6,216 nucleotides of DNA from Candidatus Didemnitutus sp. (GCA_030682505.1 JAUXOH010000357.1:1-6216); one strand, 5' to 3'; positions 1-6,216 are shown, numbered from the stretch's first letter. Translations and numbers: made by a program. The notes: generated by a model not told the origin, from the sequence alone.

Positions 1-339
1 ATTGCGAAGAGCTACCGTTGGGAAGGCTCCACGCGGTGGCTGATCCAAAAGCTCACGCTCAAGCCCCAACCGGGCGTCAACGTCATCGAGTTTCGCAATG
101 TCGTGCCCGGGACCAAACCCGACTGGCTGGATTACCTTGCCCGGTACCCCGATGTGAAAGCCTATCTGGATACAGAGGGAATTCCGCACGAGCAGGGAGC
201 GCAGGAACACTACGACCAATTCGGCAAACGTGAGGGACGAGTGCTCCACCTTCAGCGCCGCACTGCCTCCATCGCAGAACCTCACCAACTCTACTATCTA
301 TTCCGGAGCCTGAAAGTTGACGCTTTTAGAAATCGATGA
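1..339 (+). CDS. C-terminal end of a GT-C-like membrane protein paralogous to the gene at 3235-5724 (5' truncated by the window)
   Basis: Frame 1 is open from the first base to the TGA at 337-339 and gives 112 residues, so the gene begins upstream of the window. An internal ATG at 103 could be taken as a start, but the reading before it (bases 1-102) continues the alignment to the paralogue, so it is not the real start. Fragment residues 1-111 align without gaps to residues 719-829 of the large protein at 3235-5724, with about 45 identities. In order there is the end of a beta-rich domain (ending NVIEFRN, residues 27-33), a motif DWLDYL..YPDVK...G...G..EHY..FGKREGR (residues 41-80), a linker, and a tail YYLFRSLKVDAFRNR. 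The tail has no membrane segment. By analogy with the paralogue, the missing part probably carries a multi-helix GT-C-like domain, but this cannot be seen here. The exact biochemical role is unknown. Confidence 0.85.
   Translation: MAKSYRWEGSTRWLIQKLTLKPQPGVNVIEFRNVVPGTKPDWLDYLARYPDVKAYLDTEGIPHEQGAQEHYDQFGKREGRVLHLQRRTASIAEPHQLYYLFRSLKVDAFRNR
121..336 (+). repeat. Duplicated C-terminal coding module, copy 1 (PDV..EGR motif plus YY..R.L...FR tail)
   Basis: This stretch encodes fragment residues 41-112. The 40-residue motif (121-240) shares 23 of 40 residues with copy 2. It resembles the 'YL..NPDV......G..EHY...G..EGR' unit known from many bacterial surface and glycan-related proteins, often beside glycosyltransferase domains. 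The linker after it is poorly conserved. The last 15 residues (tail) are again similar to copy 2 in the pattern of aromatic, basic and hydrophobic positions. It is a diverged protein-level duplication, not a DNA direct repeat. Confidence 0.75.
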
Positions 340-341
340 AC
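333..341 (+). promoter_or_regulatory. ATGA stop/start overlap (translational coupling)
   Basis: The start codon ATG (336-338) overlaps the upstream stop TGA (337-339). No clear Shine-Dalgarno sequence precedes it: the upstream bases are cttttagaaatcg. Terminating ribosomes reinitiating here would be the simplest way to translate the acyltransferase. Such overlaps also indicate a shared transcript. The coupling is inferred from the geometry alone. Confidence 0.6.
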
Positions 342-1493
342 GCCCCCTCACAGTCGTCGGTTCCTGTCCCCGCCCGTGCGCGCAACGCCTATTTGGATAC
401 CCTGCGGGGTTGGAGTATCTTCGGGGTCGTTTGCGTGCATTTCGCCGGCAGTTTCGTGACCACTGACGTGCACGCCTGGAGTCCGTCGTTCTGGCTCGGT
501 CTCGCGCTGAACCAGATTTTTGGTTTCGCCGTTCCGCTGTTTGTTTTTCTTTCCGGCCTGCTGGCCGGAGCTTCCCGGAAGCCCGTCAGTCTGGGCGATT
601 ACTATCGCGGCCGGGCGTGGCGGATCGTGTTCCCCTACTTGGTGGTCAGCATCGCCTCGTTTTTTCTCCTGAACCATCACGCCGCCTGGCAGACCCTGCC
701 CAGTCTGGGGGCCCGGTTCACTTGGCTGTTCCAGCGTTTCTTTTTCTATGGTGTCGAGCCCACGCTCTACTTCATTCCGCTTATTCTCCAGCTGTATCTG
801 GTGCAGCCGGCGTTGAAGGCTTTGCCTGGCTGGTTGCACCGCGTGGTCCCCGCCCTGAGCTCCCGCCATTGGGTTCTTCTCCTCACAGCCCTCCTGTTGA
901 CGGTTCATCTAACGCTGGGGCTGCTATGTAATCGCGGCACGTTGGACTACTATGTCTGGGGCCGGCCGAACGCTTTCTTCTGGATGTTCTATTTCTTCGC
1001 CGGCCTCCATTTTCAGACCTTGGCCGGTCTGGCTTCGCGCCGTAGTCTGATGGCGGGCGGCGGCAGCTTTCTCCTGATTGCCGTCGGAGTCATGACGTGG
1101 AATGGACTGCAGCTCTCAAACCCTGCCGTGGTGGGTGCGAGCTTCGAATTGAACCGCTTGGATTTTGCCTATGTCCGACCGGAGATGTTGGTCTATGATC
1201 TGGCGATGGTCATGGGGTTGGCGGCGGGTGTCGCCCTGAGCTGGGCCCCGCGCGCCGGCGCTTTCTCTTACCTCGGACAGTACACCCTGGAGATCTATCT
1301 CTGGCACATCCTCGTCCTCTATTTCGGGGTCTGGCGATATCCTGAGGCCCTAGCGGCCTGCCGCCAGATGCCGGAACTGATCGTGCTGATTTGCGCCGCA
1401 GCTGCCCTGTCCATTGCCTGGCTTACCGACGGCTGGCATCGCCTGAAATTTTTCATCCGCCACCATCGCTTGGTGGTCATCGAGACCCCTTGA
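336..1493 (+). CDS. Acyltransferase-3 family membrane O-acyltransferase (OafA/YrhL-like)
   Basis: This is a 385-residue polytopic inner-membrane protein of the acyltransferase-3 family, whose members move acyl groups (often acetyl) across the membrane onto surface or exopolysaccharide sugars. Visible hallmarks are the N-terminal LDTLRGWSIFGVVCVH (residues 20-35), which contains the family's R-x10-H arrangement (R24, H35); the segment GFAVPLFVFLSGLL (63-76); RAWRIVFPYLV (93-103); YFIPLILQLYLVQP (145-158); FFAGLHF (220-226); and the late helix LGQYTLEIYLWHILVL (313-328). About ten hydrophobic segments fill the chain, and the length is typical for a stand-alone member without an SGNH domain. The ATG start overlaps the previous stop, and the N-terminal dozen residues are polar as expected before the first helix. 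The surrounding glycosyltransferases suggest a polysaccharide acceptor. The acyl donor and the sugar cannot be read from the sequence. Confidence 0.92.
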   Translation: MNAPSQSSVPVPARARNAYLDTLRGWSIFGVVCVHFAGSFVTTDVHAWSPSFWLGLALNQIFGFAVPLFVFLSGLLAGASRKPVSLGDYYRGRAWRIVFPYLVVSIASFFLLNHHAAWQTLPSLGARFTWLFQRFFFYGVEPTLYFIPLILQLYLVQPALKALPGWLHRVVPALSSRHWVLLLTALLLTVHLTLGLLCNRGTLDYYVWGRPNAFFWMFYFFAGLHFQTLAGLASRRSLMAGGGSFLLIAVGVMTWNGLQLSNPAVVGASFELNRLDFAYVRPEMLVYDLAMVMGLAAGVALSWAPRAGAFSYLGQYTLEIYLWHILVLYFGVWRYPEALAACRQMPELIVLICAAAALSIAWLTDGWHRLKFFIRHHRLVVIETP

Positions 1494-1621
1494 CCCCACG
1501 GGAAACGCGCGGCCGTGGTCCGCGGGGCCGCAGACTAAATCGCTGTCGACATGCCGCGCCAAACCGGGCTCTTTAACCGCTACTTGAGAACTTCTCCCCT
1601 GTCCCCGATCACGTCTGCACC
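1494..1621 (+). other. Longest intergenic gap (128 bp); no confident signal
   Basis: This is the only sizeable gap in the window and separates the acyltransferase from the GT2 gene. It contains a weak GC-rich inverted repeat (GCGGCC at 1509-1514 and GGCCGC at 1526-1531, with an 11-base loop) that is not followed by a T run, so it does not qualify as an intrinsic terminator. No convincing -35/-10 pair was found. If the cluster has an internal promoter, this is the likeliest place, but the sequence does not show one. Confidence 0.3.
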
Positions 1622-2569
1622 ATGACCAACCCGAGTTCCTCGCCCGCACCCAGCATCGCCGTTGCCATTCCCTGCTATCAGGAAGAAAAGACGATTGCCC
1701 AGGTGGTTGCTGATTTCAGAAAGCAGCTGCCCGACGCCGCGGTGTATGTGTTTGATAACAATTGCACCGATCGCACCGCCGAGTTTGCCCGCGCCGCCGG
1801 CGCAACTGTCATTCGCGAGAAAAAGCAAGGCAAGGGCCACGTGGTCACCACCATGTTCGAGGTCGTTACCGAGGACATCCTGATCATGGTCGACGGTGAC
1901 GGCACCTACGACGCCACTGCGGTTCACCGTCTGCTGCAACCCATCCTCGCCGGGGATGCGGACATGACCGTCGCGGCCCGGCTGCAGCAGCACAGCGACA
2001 AGTCGTTTCGCAAATTCCACGTCGCGGGCAATCAGCTTGTTTGTTGGATCATCAATCGGATTTTCAATTCCAGGATCTCTGACATTTTCTCCGGCTATCG
2101 TGCGTTCACCCGTGAATGCGCCCTGACCATCCCGATCACGTCGCGCGGCTTTGACGTCGAGACCGAGTTGATCGTGCAGAGCCTCTATCGCGGCATGGTC
2201 GTCCAGGAAATCGAGGCCCCCTATGGCGAACGACCGAGCGGCAGTTTTTCCAAGTTGCGCACCATCCCGGATGGCACCCGTGTGCTCCTGCGTCTGTTTC
2301 TTCTCCTCCGCGCGTACAAGCCACTCACCCTGTTTGGGTCCCTGTTCATCGGACTGCTGCTGGTCGCCCTGGGGGCCGGCGTACTCCCGCTCAGTGAACT
2401 ATTGCTTCATCGGCATGTCGCCAGCCGGGCGACCGCGATCTTCGCCATCACCTGTGGCATGCTGGCCTTCATGAGCCTTTCCCTCGGTTTGGTGCTCAGC
2501 TCCGTCAATCAACGCCTGCTCGAGGTCGAGCGTGTCGTTATCAAGCGGATCCGCCGTTCGTCGTCATAG
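1622..2569 (+). CDS. GT2 family glycosyltransferase, DPM1/GtrB-like polyprenyl-phosphate sugar synthase
   Basis: This 315-residue protein has a GT-A catalytic domain and two C-terminal membrane helices, the layout of bacterial GtrB-type enzymes that transfer a sugar from a nucleotide donor to undecaprenyl phosphate on the cytoplasmic face. Motifs in order: IPCYQEE (16-22), DNNCTDRT (45-52, nucleotide binding), REKKQGKG (65-72), DGDGTY (91-96) with the metal-binding D91/D93 pair, D154 with SGYRAF (157-162), RGFDVETEL (175-183) and YGERPSGSFSKL (201-212), the conserved Y..R..GS.SKL end of DPM1-like domains. Hydrophobic helices lie at about 236-258 and 271-294, followed by a basic tail. The ATG lies three residues before a Ser/Pro-rich stretch. 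No Shine-Dalgarno sequence precedes it (gtctgcacc), and 1622 is the first ATG compatible with the domain start. In context it may supply the lipid-linked sugar used by the GT-C-like neighbours. The sugar (mannose, glucose, GlcNAc or other) cannot be assigned. Confidence 0.9.
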   Translation: MTNPSSSPAPSIAVAIPCYQEEKTIAQVVADFRKQLPDAAVYVFDNNCTDRTAEFARAAGATVIREKKQGKGHVVTTMFEVVTEDILIMVDGDGTYDATAVHRLLQPILAGDADMTVAARLQQHSDKSFRKFHVAGNQLVCWIINRIFNSRISDIFSGYRAFTRECALTIPITSRGFDVETELIVQSLYRGMVVQEIEAPYGERPSGSFSKLRTIPDGTRVLLRLFLLLRAYKPLTLFGSLFIGLLLVALGAGVLPLSELLLHRHVASRATAIFAITCGMLAFMSLSLGLVLSSVNQRLLEVERVVIKRIRRSSS

Positions 2570-2589
2570 GAACGGAAACGGGCGCACTC

Positions 2590-3171
2590 ATGGGCACCAA
2601 GGATTTCAACGCGCTGGATCTATTCATCTGTCGCTGGCGCTCCCGGATCGTGCGCCGTTTCGTCCGACCGGGGTCCACGCTGCTTGATTTTGGCTGCGGC
2701 CACCAAGCGCTCTTCCTGCGTTCGGTGCAGAAGGACATCCACCGCGGCATCGGACTCGATTATGATGCCGCCCCGGCCCGACCGGCCGCCAACCTCGAAA
2801 TCCAGCAGTTTCACTTCAAGGAACGTTTCGAGTTTCCGGACCGCAGTTTCGATCACATCACCATTTTGGCGGTGCTGGAGCACATTCCCTTGGATCTGGT
2901 CGGCCCCTTGTTCGCCGAATTTCATCGTATCCTGAAGGACGAGGGCAGCCTCTTGCTGACCACCCCGACGCCGGCCTCGAAGCCGCTGCTCGAGTTTCTC
3001 GCCTTCAAACTCAAGATCATCTCCGGCCCGGAGATTGCCGACCACAAGCACTACTACAGCGGGGCGGACATTCGCGAACTGGCCGCCCGGGCAGGATTCG
3101 ACTGTCAGACTTATCACACCTTTCAACTCGGGCTGAATTGTTTTGCGGCCCTGACCAAGCCGACGCGCTAA
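2590..3171 (+). CDS. Class I SAM-dependent methyltransferase
   Basis: This 193-residue soluble protein has a Rossmann-like methyltransferase fold. Motif I is LLDFGCGHQALFL (31-43), the acidic end of strand 2 is in GLDYD (55-59), and the segment PDRSFDHITILAVLEHI (83-99) matches the 'FD.I.....LEHI' region of the methyltransferase_11/23-type domain. LFAEFHRILKDEGSLLLTTPTP (107-128) is the usual helix and strand before the active-site loop. The canonical D.GCG.G pattern is incomplete: Q39 stands where the third glycine is normally found, although D33, G35 and G37 are kept. The length is short but complete for this class. The ATG lies 20 bases after the GT2 stop, which suggests one transcript. 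In this setting a sugar, lipid-linked glycan or nucleotide-sugar substrate is plausible, but the sequence does not define it. Confidence 0.87.
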   Translation: MGTKDFNALDLFICRWRSRIVRRFVRPGSTLLDFGCGHQALFLRSVQKDIHRGIGLDYDAAPARPAANLEIQQFHFKERFEFPDRSFDHITILAVLEHIPLDLVGPLFAEFHRILKDEGSLLLTTPTPASKPLLEFLAFKLKIISGPEIADHKHYYSGADIRELAARAGFDCQTYHTFQLGLNCFAALTKPTR

Positions 3172-3234
3172 AGCCTGAGCGAACCCGTTGAGTGCCCACG
3201 CCGTAACCCTCGCTCAAGAACGCGTGCCGCCGTC

Positions 3235-5724
3235 ATGGATCTTTTCCTCGCCCACAGTCTTTTGTTGCTTTGGGCCTCGCTCGGGGCCGCCCGGAAACTG
3301 GTCCTACACACAGCAGATCGGATCCTGGCGGCGGCGCTGCTCGCTTGGGGCAACATCGTGGCCACCAGCCTGGTGCTCTCCTGCGGACACCGACTCGGCG
3401 AACCGGTATTTTTCTTCGGCACCTCCCTCCTGCTCGCCGCACTGACGACCCTCGCCGTCTGGATAATCCCAACTGCCACTCCGGCCCCGATCTCCGTCCC
3501 GGTCGCTGGCGACAAAACGAGCGCCTGGCTCGGGGCGGCGCTCCTCCTCACCCTCGTGCCGTTGGCCGCGGCCCAGATCTGGATCGCCTGGACCTACCAG
3601 CCGGGCGGTGAAGGCGCGCTCAGTTACCACCTGCCCCGGACCATGTATTACCTCGGGCAGGACACCCTCGCCCACTTCGACGCGAGCGACCTGCGGCAGA
3701 CCCGCCTCCCGTTCAATTTCAATCTGCTGCAGGCGTTCGGCCTGATCTACGGACCTCCGTTGCAAATTCTGAACCTGTTTAGTCTTATGGCCTGGGTTTG
3801 CAGCGGTCTGGCCGTCTACCGGCTCTGCCGTCAGTGGGCCTGCAGCGGCAACGCGTCCCTTCTGACAGCTTGGTTGGTCCTCAACGCGCCGCCTGTGCTT
3901 ACCGCGGCCGCTTCCGCCACGCCCAACCTGGCGGGCGTTGCGGCCCTCGCCAGCGCCGGCGTCTTCGCCCTGCAGTGGCAGCGGACCGGCCAGCACCGGC
4001 AGGCCGTGCTGGCCGGACTTGCCCTCGGACTCGCCGCGGGCAGCAGCCTAGGCCTCTTTTTTCTCACGCCGGTCCTGCTACTCGGGGCGGGCTGGCTGGC
4101 GCGAAAACGGTCGGACCTCATCCGCGGCTGGATCGTGCCGACTGCGCTCGCCGTGGTCATCAGTGTGCCCTTCGCCGTCATCAACCTGGTTGAGACGGGA
4201 AAACTGCTGGAGCCCGGCCTGATGCTCTCGCAATGGCGTTCATCCGATCTGCGGGAATTTCTTCTTCTGCTGCTGATCCTCAGTCCCTGCTTGGCCGTGA
4301 TCTTTGATCACCTCGCGGTCGGTCCGCGAGCCCGGCGCGCCGTGGGCTGGACGCTCGGGCTGGCGCTGGCGCTGGTGACCTCGTGGTTGGGCGCAACCGA
4401 CCTGCTCGTCAGACTCGGTCGGCCGCTCGGCACTCTGCTGAAAAGCGACTTCGTGCCATCGGGACCGCCCACCCTGCCGCTGCTCTTGGAGTTTCGCCTC
4501 AAGGACCAGCCGCGAATCAATATCGATACCGACGGAGCCAATGAAAGTATCTTCACGTTGATGGCCCAGGTACATCACGAGCGCGTCACCTCACAAGACC
4601 ATGTCGCTCCCGATGCCTATAATTTGCTTTCGCGTGCGACTCTGTCGCGGAATGCGTCCTACCTCAATGCCCGCGGACTGCCCTCCTACACTCTGGTGCC
4701 CATCCCGGCCAAGCGCAGCGCCGGTGTGGAATTCCTCGCGACCATCGGCAGCGGGCCCGCGGCCCGGGATTATCTCGGCCTCGTCCCGCGGGCCGGCGAA
4801 GCTGTTCCGCATGATTCCAACCGGAACCTGCTGATCACCCTGACTTACGGCCCACGGTCAGCGGATCAGACCGCGGACGCCCGCATTGCGGTGGCCGGTC
4901 TCAATCCCGAGGATCGGGCACGCCTGACGGTGATCCAGGAAAACGATGACGGCAGCACCGTTCCGCTCGCCGTCTTCGGGGAAAGTGGCGCGGCCCACGC
5001 GTCGATCAGCCCGCCGTTTTCCCGCCTGCTCTTCAAGGTCGTGGACGCCTCCGACAACTCCGAACTCGGGCTCACGGTTCTCCCGTATGCGCCATCGGCC
5101 ACCGAAAACCAACCGCCGATCGACCCCCTGCAACCCTCCAGTGCCGCTTCGATTTTTGTCACCGACGCGATCGTGTCCCGCCGCTCCGATGTCATTTCCT
5201 ACGACGGATTGTTGGCCGTCGAGGGTCCTTTCCCCCAATGGAACCTGCCCTCCATCCGCTGGGCCAAACAGCCGTCCGTCCTCGTCACGATCCCGGCGAC
5301 CCGGCAGCTCGCCCGCTTGGTCGTCTCCTTCAGCGTGCAGCCCCAGGTACGGCATGAGGCAGGACTGGAGTTGTTCTTCAACGGGAGGCTCGTCGGGCGC
5401 TACCAGCTCAAAGAACGCACCGTCTGGCTGGATCAGACCCTGGAACTGGTCCCACGGGCCGGCAAAAACGTGCTGGAATTCCGCGACGCCACCTTCGGCA
5501 CCGAATTGGACTGGTTGGATTATCTCGAGCAGAATCCCGACGTGAAATCCCACCTGCTCGCGCAGGGCATTTCTCTGGAACCGGGCGCCCGGGAACATTT
5601 CGAGACCCACGGCAAAACCGAGGGTCGGCCCAACCGCATGCGCCAGACGAACGAGCGGGTGCCCGCGCCCTCTTCCTACTATTTCATTTACCGCGCCCTC
5701 CGCATTGAAGGATTCAGGTCGTAA
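3235..5724 (+). CDS. GT-C-like (PMT/ArnT-like) membrane protein with large C-terminal soluble region and PDV..EGR motif
   Basis: This is an 829-residue protein in two halves. Residues 1 to about 395 contain roughly eleven hydrophobic segments. After the fourth lies a loop GALSYHLPRTMYYLGQ (127-142) followed by RQTRLPFNFNLLQAFGL. This resembles the 'WD(S/A)LTYHLPRv.hWlq...RQ...P' signature of bacterial PMT/ArnT-like putative glycosyltransferases, which use lipid-phosphate sugars on the periplasmic side. The acidic residue usually found before 'xLTYH' is G127 here, with E126 next to it. Residues about 400-829 are hydrophilic and presumably periplasmic: a region of unclear fold (415-620), a beta-rich domain that looks like a galactose-binding or jelly-roll sandwich (about 640-755, with NGRLVGRYQL and GKNVLEFRD), the motif DWLDYL..NPDVK...G...GA.EHF...GK.EGR (759-798), and a conserved tail YYFIYRALRIEGFRS. 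The ATG lies 63 bases after the methyltransferase stop, without a good ribosome site. Membrane location is secure; glycosyltransferase activity is inferred. Confidence 0.8.
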   Translation: MDLFLAHSLLLLWASLGAARKLVLHTADRILAAALLAWGNIVATSLVLSCGHRLGEPVFFFGTSLLLAALTTLAVWIIPTATPAPISVPVAGDKTSAWLGAALLLTLVPLAAAQIWIAWTYQPGGEGALSYHLPRTMYYLGQDTLAHFDASDLRQTRLPFNFNLLQAFGLIYGPPLQILNLFSLMAWVCSGLAVYRLCRQWACSGNASLLTAWLVLNAPPVLTAAASATPNLAGVAALASAGVFALQWQRTGQHRQAVLAGLALGLAAGSSLGLFFLTPVLLLGAGWLARKRSDLIRGWIVPTALAVVISVPFAVINLVETGKLLEPGLMLSQWRSSDLREFLLLLLILSPCLAVIFDHLAVGPRARRAVGWTLGLALALVTSWLGATDLLVRLGRPLGTLLKSDFVPSGPPTLPLLLEFRLKDQPRINIDTDGANESIFTLMAQVHHERVTSQDHVAPDAYNLLSRATLSRNASYLNARGLPSYTLVPIPAKRSAGVEFLATIGSGPAARDYLGLVPRAGEAVPHDSNRNLLITLTYGPRSADQTADARIAVAGLNPEDRARLTVIQENDDGSTVPLAVFGESGAAHASISPPFSRLLFKVVDASDNSELGLTVLPYAPSATENQPPIDPLQPSSAASIFVTDAIVSRRSDVISYDGLLAVEGPFPQWNLPSIRWAKQPSVLVTIPATRQLARLVVSFSVQPQVRHEAGLELFFNGRLVGRYQLKERTVWLDQTLELVPRAGKNVLEFRDATFGTELDWLDYLEQNPDVKSHLLAQGISLEPGAREHFETHGKTEGRPNRMRQTNERVPAPSSYYFIYRALRIEGFRS
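5509..5721 (+). repeat. Duplicated C-terminal coding module, copy 2 (PDV..EGR motif plus YY..R.L...FR tail)
   Basis: This stretch encodes residues 759-829 of the large membrane protein and aligns without gaps to copy 1 at the start of the window. The PDV..EGR motif occupies 5509-5628, and the aromatic/basic tail occupies 5677-5721 just before the stop. The beta-rich domain upstream is also shared: the similarity continues back to base 5389, where copy 1 runs off the window. Confidence 0.75.
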
Positions 5725-5726
5725 TG
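5707..5726 (+). promoter_or_regulatory. Shine-Dalgarno-like site and TAATG stop/start overlap
   Basis: The stop TAA (5722-5724) and the start ATG (5724-5726) share one base. GAAGGA at 5707-5712 lies 11 bases before the ATG, and CAGG at 5715-5718 lies 5 bases before it. The first is the best ribosome-binding candidate in the window, though its spacing is long. The overlap supports co-translation of the last two genes. Confidence 0.5.
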
Positions 5727-6216
5727 GAAACCCCGCTCACCAACCCCGCAGTGTCAGGCGCCACCGTCCCGGATGAACCGGGGCAATTCTCCGGGCCCGC
5801 CCGCCATCGATTCATCGTCCTTGCCATGGCTTTGGGCGCGTTGGTGCTTGCGTGGGTAAGCATGGCTTTCATTTCCGCCAACGATCCGTGGTATCGCAAC
5901 ACGGACATGAACATCCACAACATGGTTGATGCGCTGGCCATCAATGCCAGCCAATCACCCAATACGGTTGATCAGCCCGGCCTGCCCTCAAAGTTCCTGC
6001 TCGCCCTCGACTATCGCCTTCGTCACGAACTGGGCTTGCTGCCAGTTTGGAATCTGCACCAATTCGGAGCGAGCCCCGACCCGTTGCACGAAATTCCGGC
6101 GCTGATCCGCATCGCGCGAATCCATAGCCGCATCTTGGTGATCCTGTTGATCCTCGCCGCGGCCGGCTTGATCCATGTCGTGACCCGGGAACTGGAATCA
6201 GCCTGCCTCACCGTGA
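5724..6216 (+). CDS. N-terminal part of a polytopic membrane protein, probably GT-C-like glycosyltransferase (3' truncated by the window)
   Basis: Frame 3 is open from the ATG at 5724 to the window edge without a stop, giving 164 codons. The first 28 residues are polar and Pro-rich, followed by a membrane helix at about 29-51. A long, probably periplasmic loop (52-135) then contains NDPWYRNTDMNIHN (53-66) and VDQPGLPSKFLLALDYRLRH (82-101), and a second helix lies at about 136-152. A single N-terminal helix followed by a large loop with an early acidic residue (D61, in TDMN) is the layout of GT-C glycosyltransferases such as the PMT/GT39 group, in which the loop acid is catalytic. It is not a close relative of the protein at 3235-5724 in the visible part. 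The overlap with the preceding stop places it in the same operon. The family assignment is tentative because only the N-terminus is present. Confidence 0.72.
   Translation, partial: METPLTNPAVSGATVPDEPGQFSGPARHRFIVLAMALGALVLAWVSMAFISANDPWYRNTDMNIHNMVDALAINASQSPNTVDQPGLPSKFLLALDYRLRHELGLLPVWNLHQFGASPDPLHEIPALIRIARIHSRILVILLILAAAGLIHVVTRELESACLTV

Noticed and set aside
18..233. 71-codon plus-strand frame at the left edge
   Set aside because: It is out of frame with the 1-339 reading, which is supported by gap-free similarity to residues 719-829 of the large protein.
348..908. 186-codon open frame on the minus strand
   Set aside because: It is antisense to the acyltransferase, whose family motifs run through the same region. 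Its composition is that of a shadow frame.
1490..1495. TTGACC resembling a -35 promoter box
   Set aside because: No -10-like hexamer lies 16-18 bases downstream, and the box overlaps the end of the acyltransferase coding region.
1509..1531. GC-rich inverted repeat after the acyltransferase gene, possible terminator
   Set aside because: The stem is only six pairs with an 11-base loop, and no T run follows. Such repeats are expected by chance in GC-rich DNA.
3304..3996. 230-codon open frame on the minus strand
   Set aside because: It is antisense to the membrane half of the large gene. Its product is a low-complexity Gly/Arg/Glu/Gln-rich sequence without a fold signature.
4858..5610. 250-codon open frame on the minus strand
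   Set aside because: It lies wholly inside the well-supported 829-residue gene. The protein has no recognisable domain and is a GC-driven antisense shadow.

Overview
The window is a compact, entirely plus-strand stretch of GC-rich bacterial DNA holding a cell-surface polysaccharide or glycan gene cluster. Six genes are visible. Four are complete and two are cut by the window edges. The high GC, the scarcity of good Shine-Dalgarno sequences and the gene content would fit a Verrucomicrobiota/Opitutaceae-like organism, but that is an impression only. No rRNA, tRNA, mobile element or CRISPR array is present.

Layout: (1) 1-339, the last 112 codons of a gene whose product has the same C-terminal module as gene 5. 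(2) 336-1493, a membrane O-acyltransferase of the acyltransferase-3 family, overlapping gene 1 by four bases (ATGA). (3) 1622-2569, a GT2 glycosyltransferase of the DPM1/GtrB type with two C-terminal membrane helices. (4) 2590-3171, a class I SAM-dependent methyltransferase. (5) 3235-5724, an 829-residue polytopic membrane protein with a GT-C-like (PMT/ArnT-like) N-terminal half and a large soluble C-terminal half. (6) 5724-6216 and beyond, the start of another polytopic protein that is probably GT-C-like, overlapping gene 5 by one base (TAATG). The longest gap is 128 bases (1494-1621). No stretch over 300 bases lacks a gene.

How the genes may work together (inference): the GT2 enzyme would charge a polyprenyl phosphate with a sugar on the cytoplasmic face. 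The GT-C-like proteins would use such lipid-phosphate sugars on the periplasmic side. The acyltransferase would add an acyl group across the membrane, and the methyltransferase would modify a sugar or a precursor.

The most unusual content is the duplicated C-terminal module on gene 1 and gene 5: a beta-rich domain, then a 40-residue 'PDVK...EH...GK.EGR' motif, then a conserved aromatic/basic tail ending the protein. The two copies align over 111 residues without a gap at about 41% identity (45/111, hand count). In both cases the end of the gene overlaps the start of the next gene.
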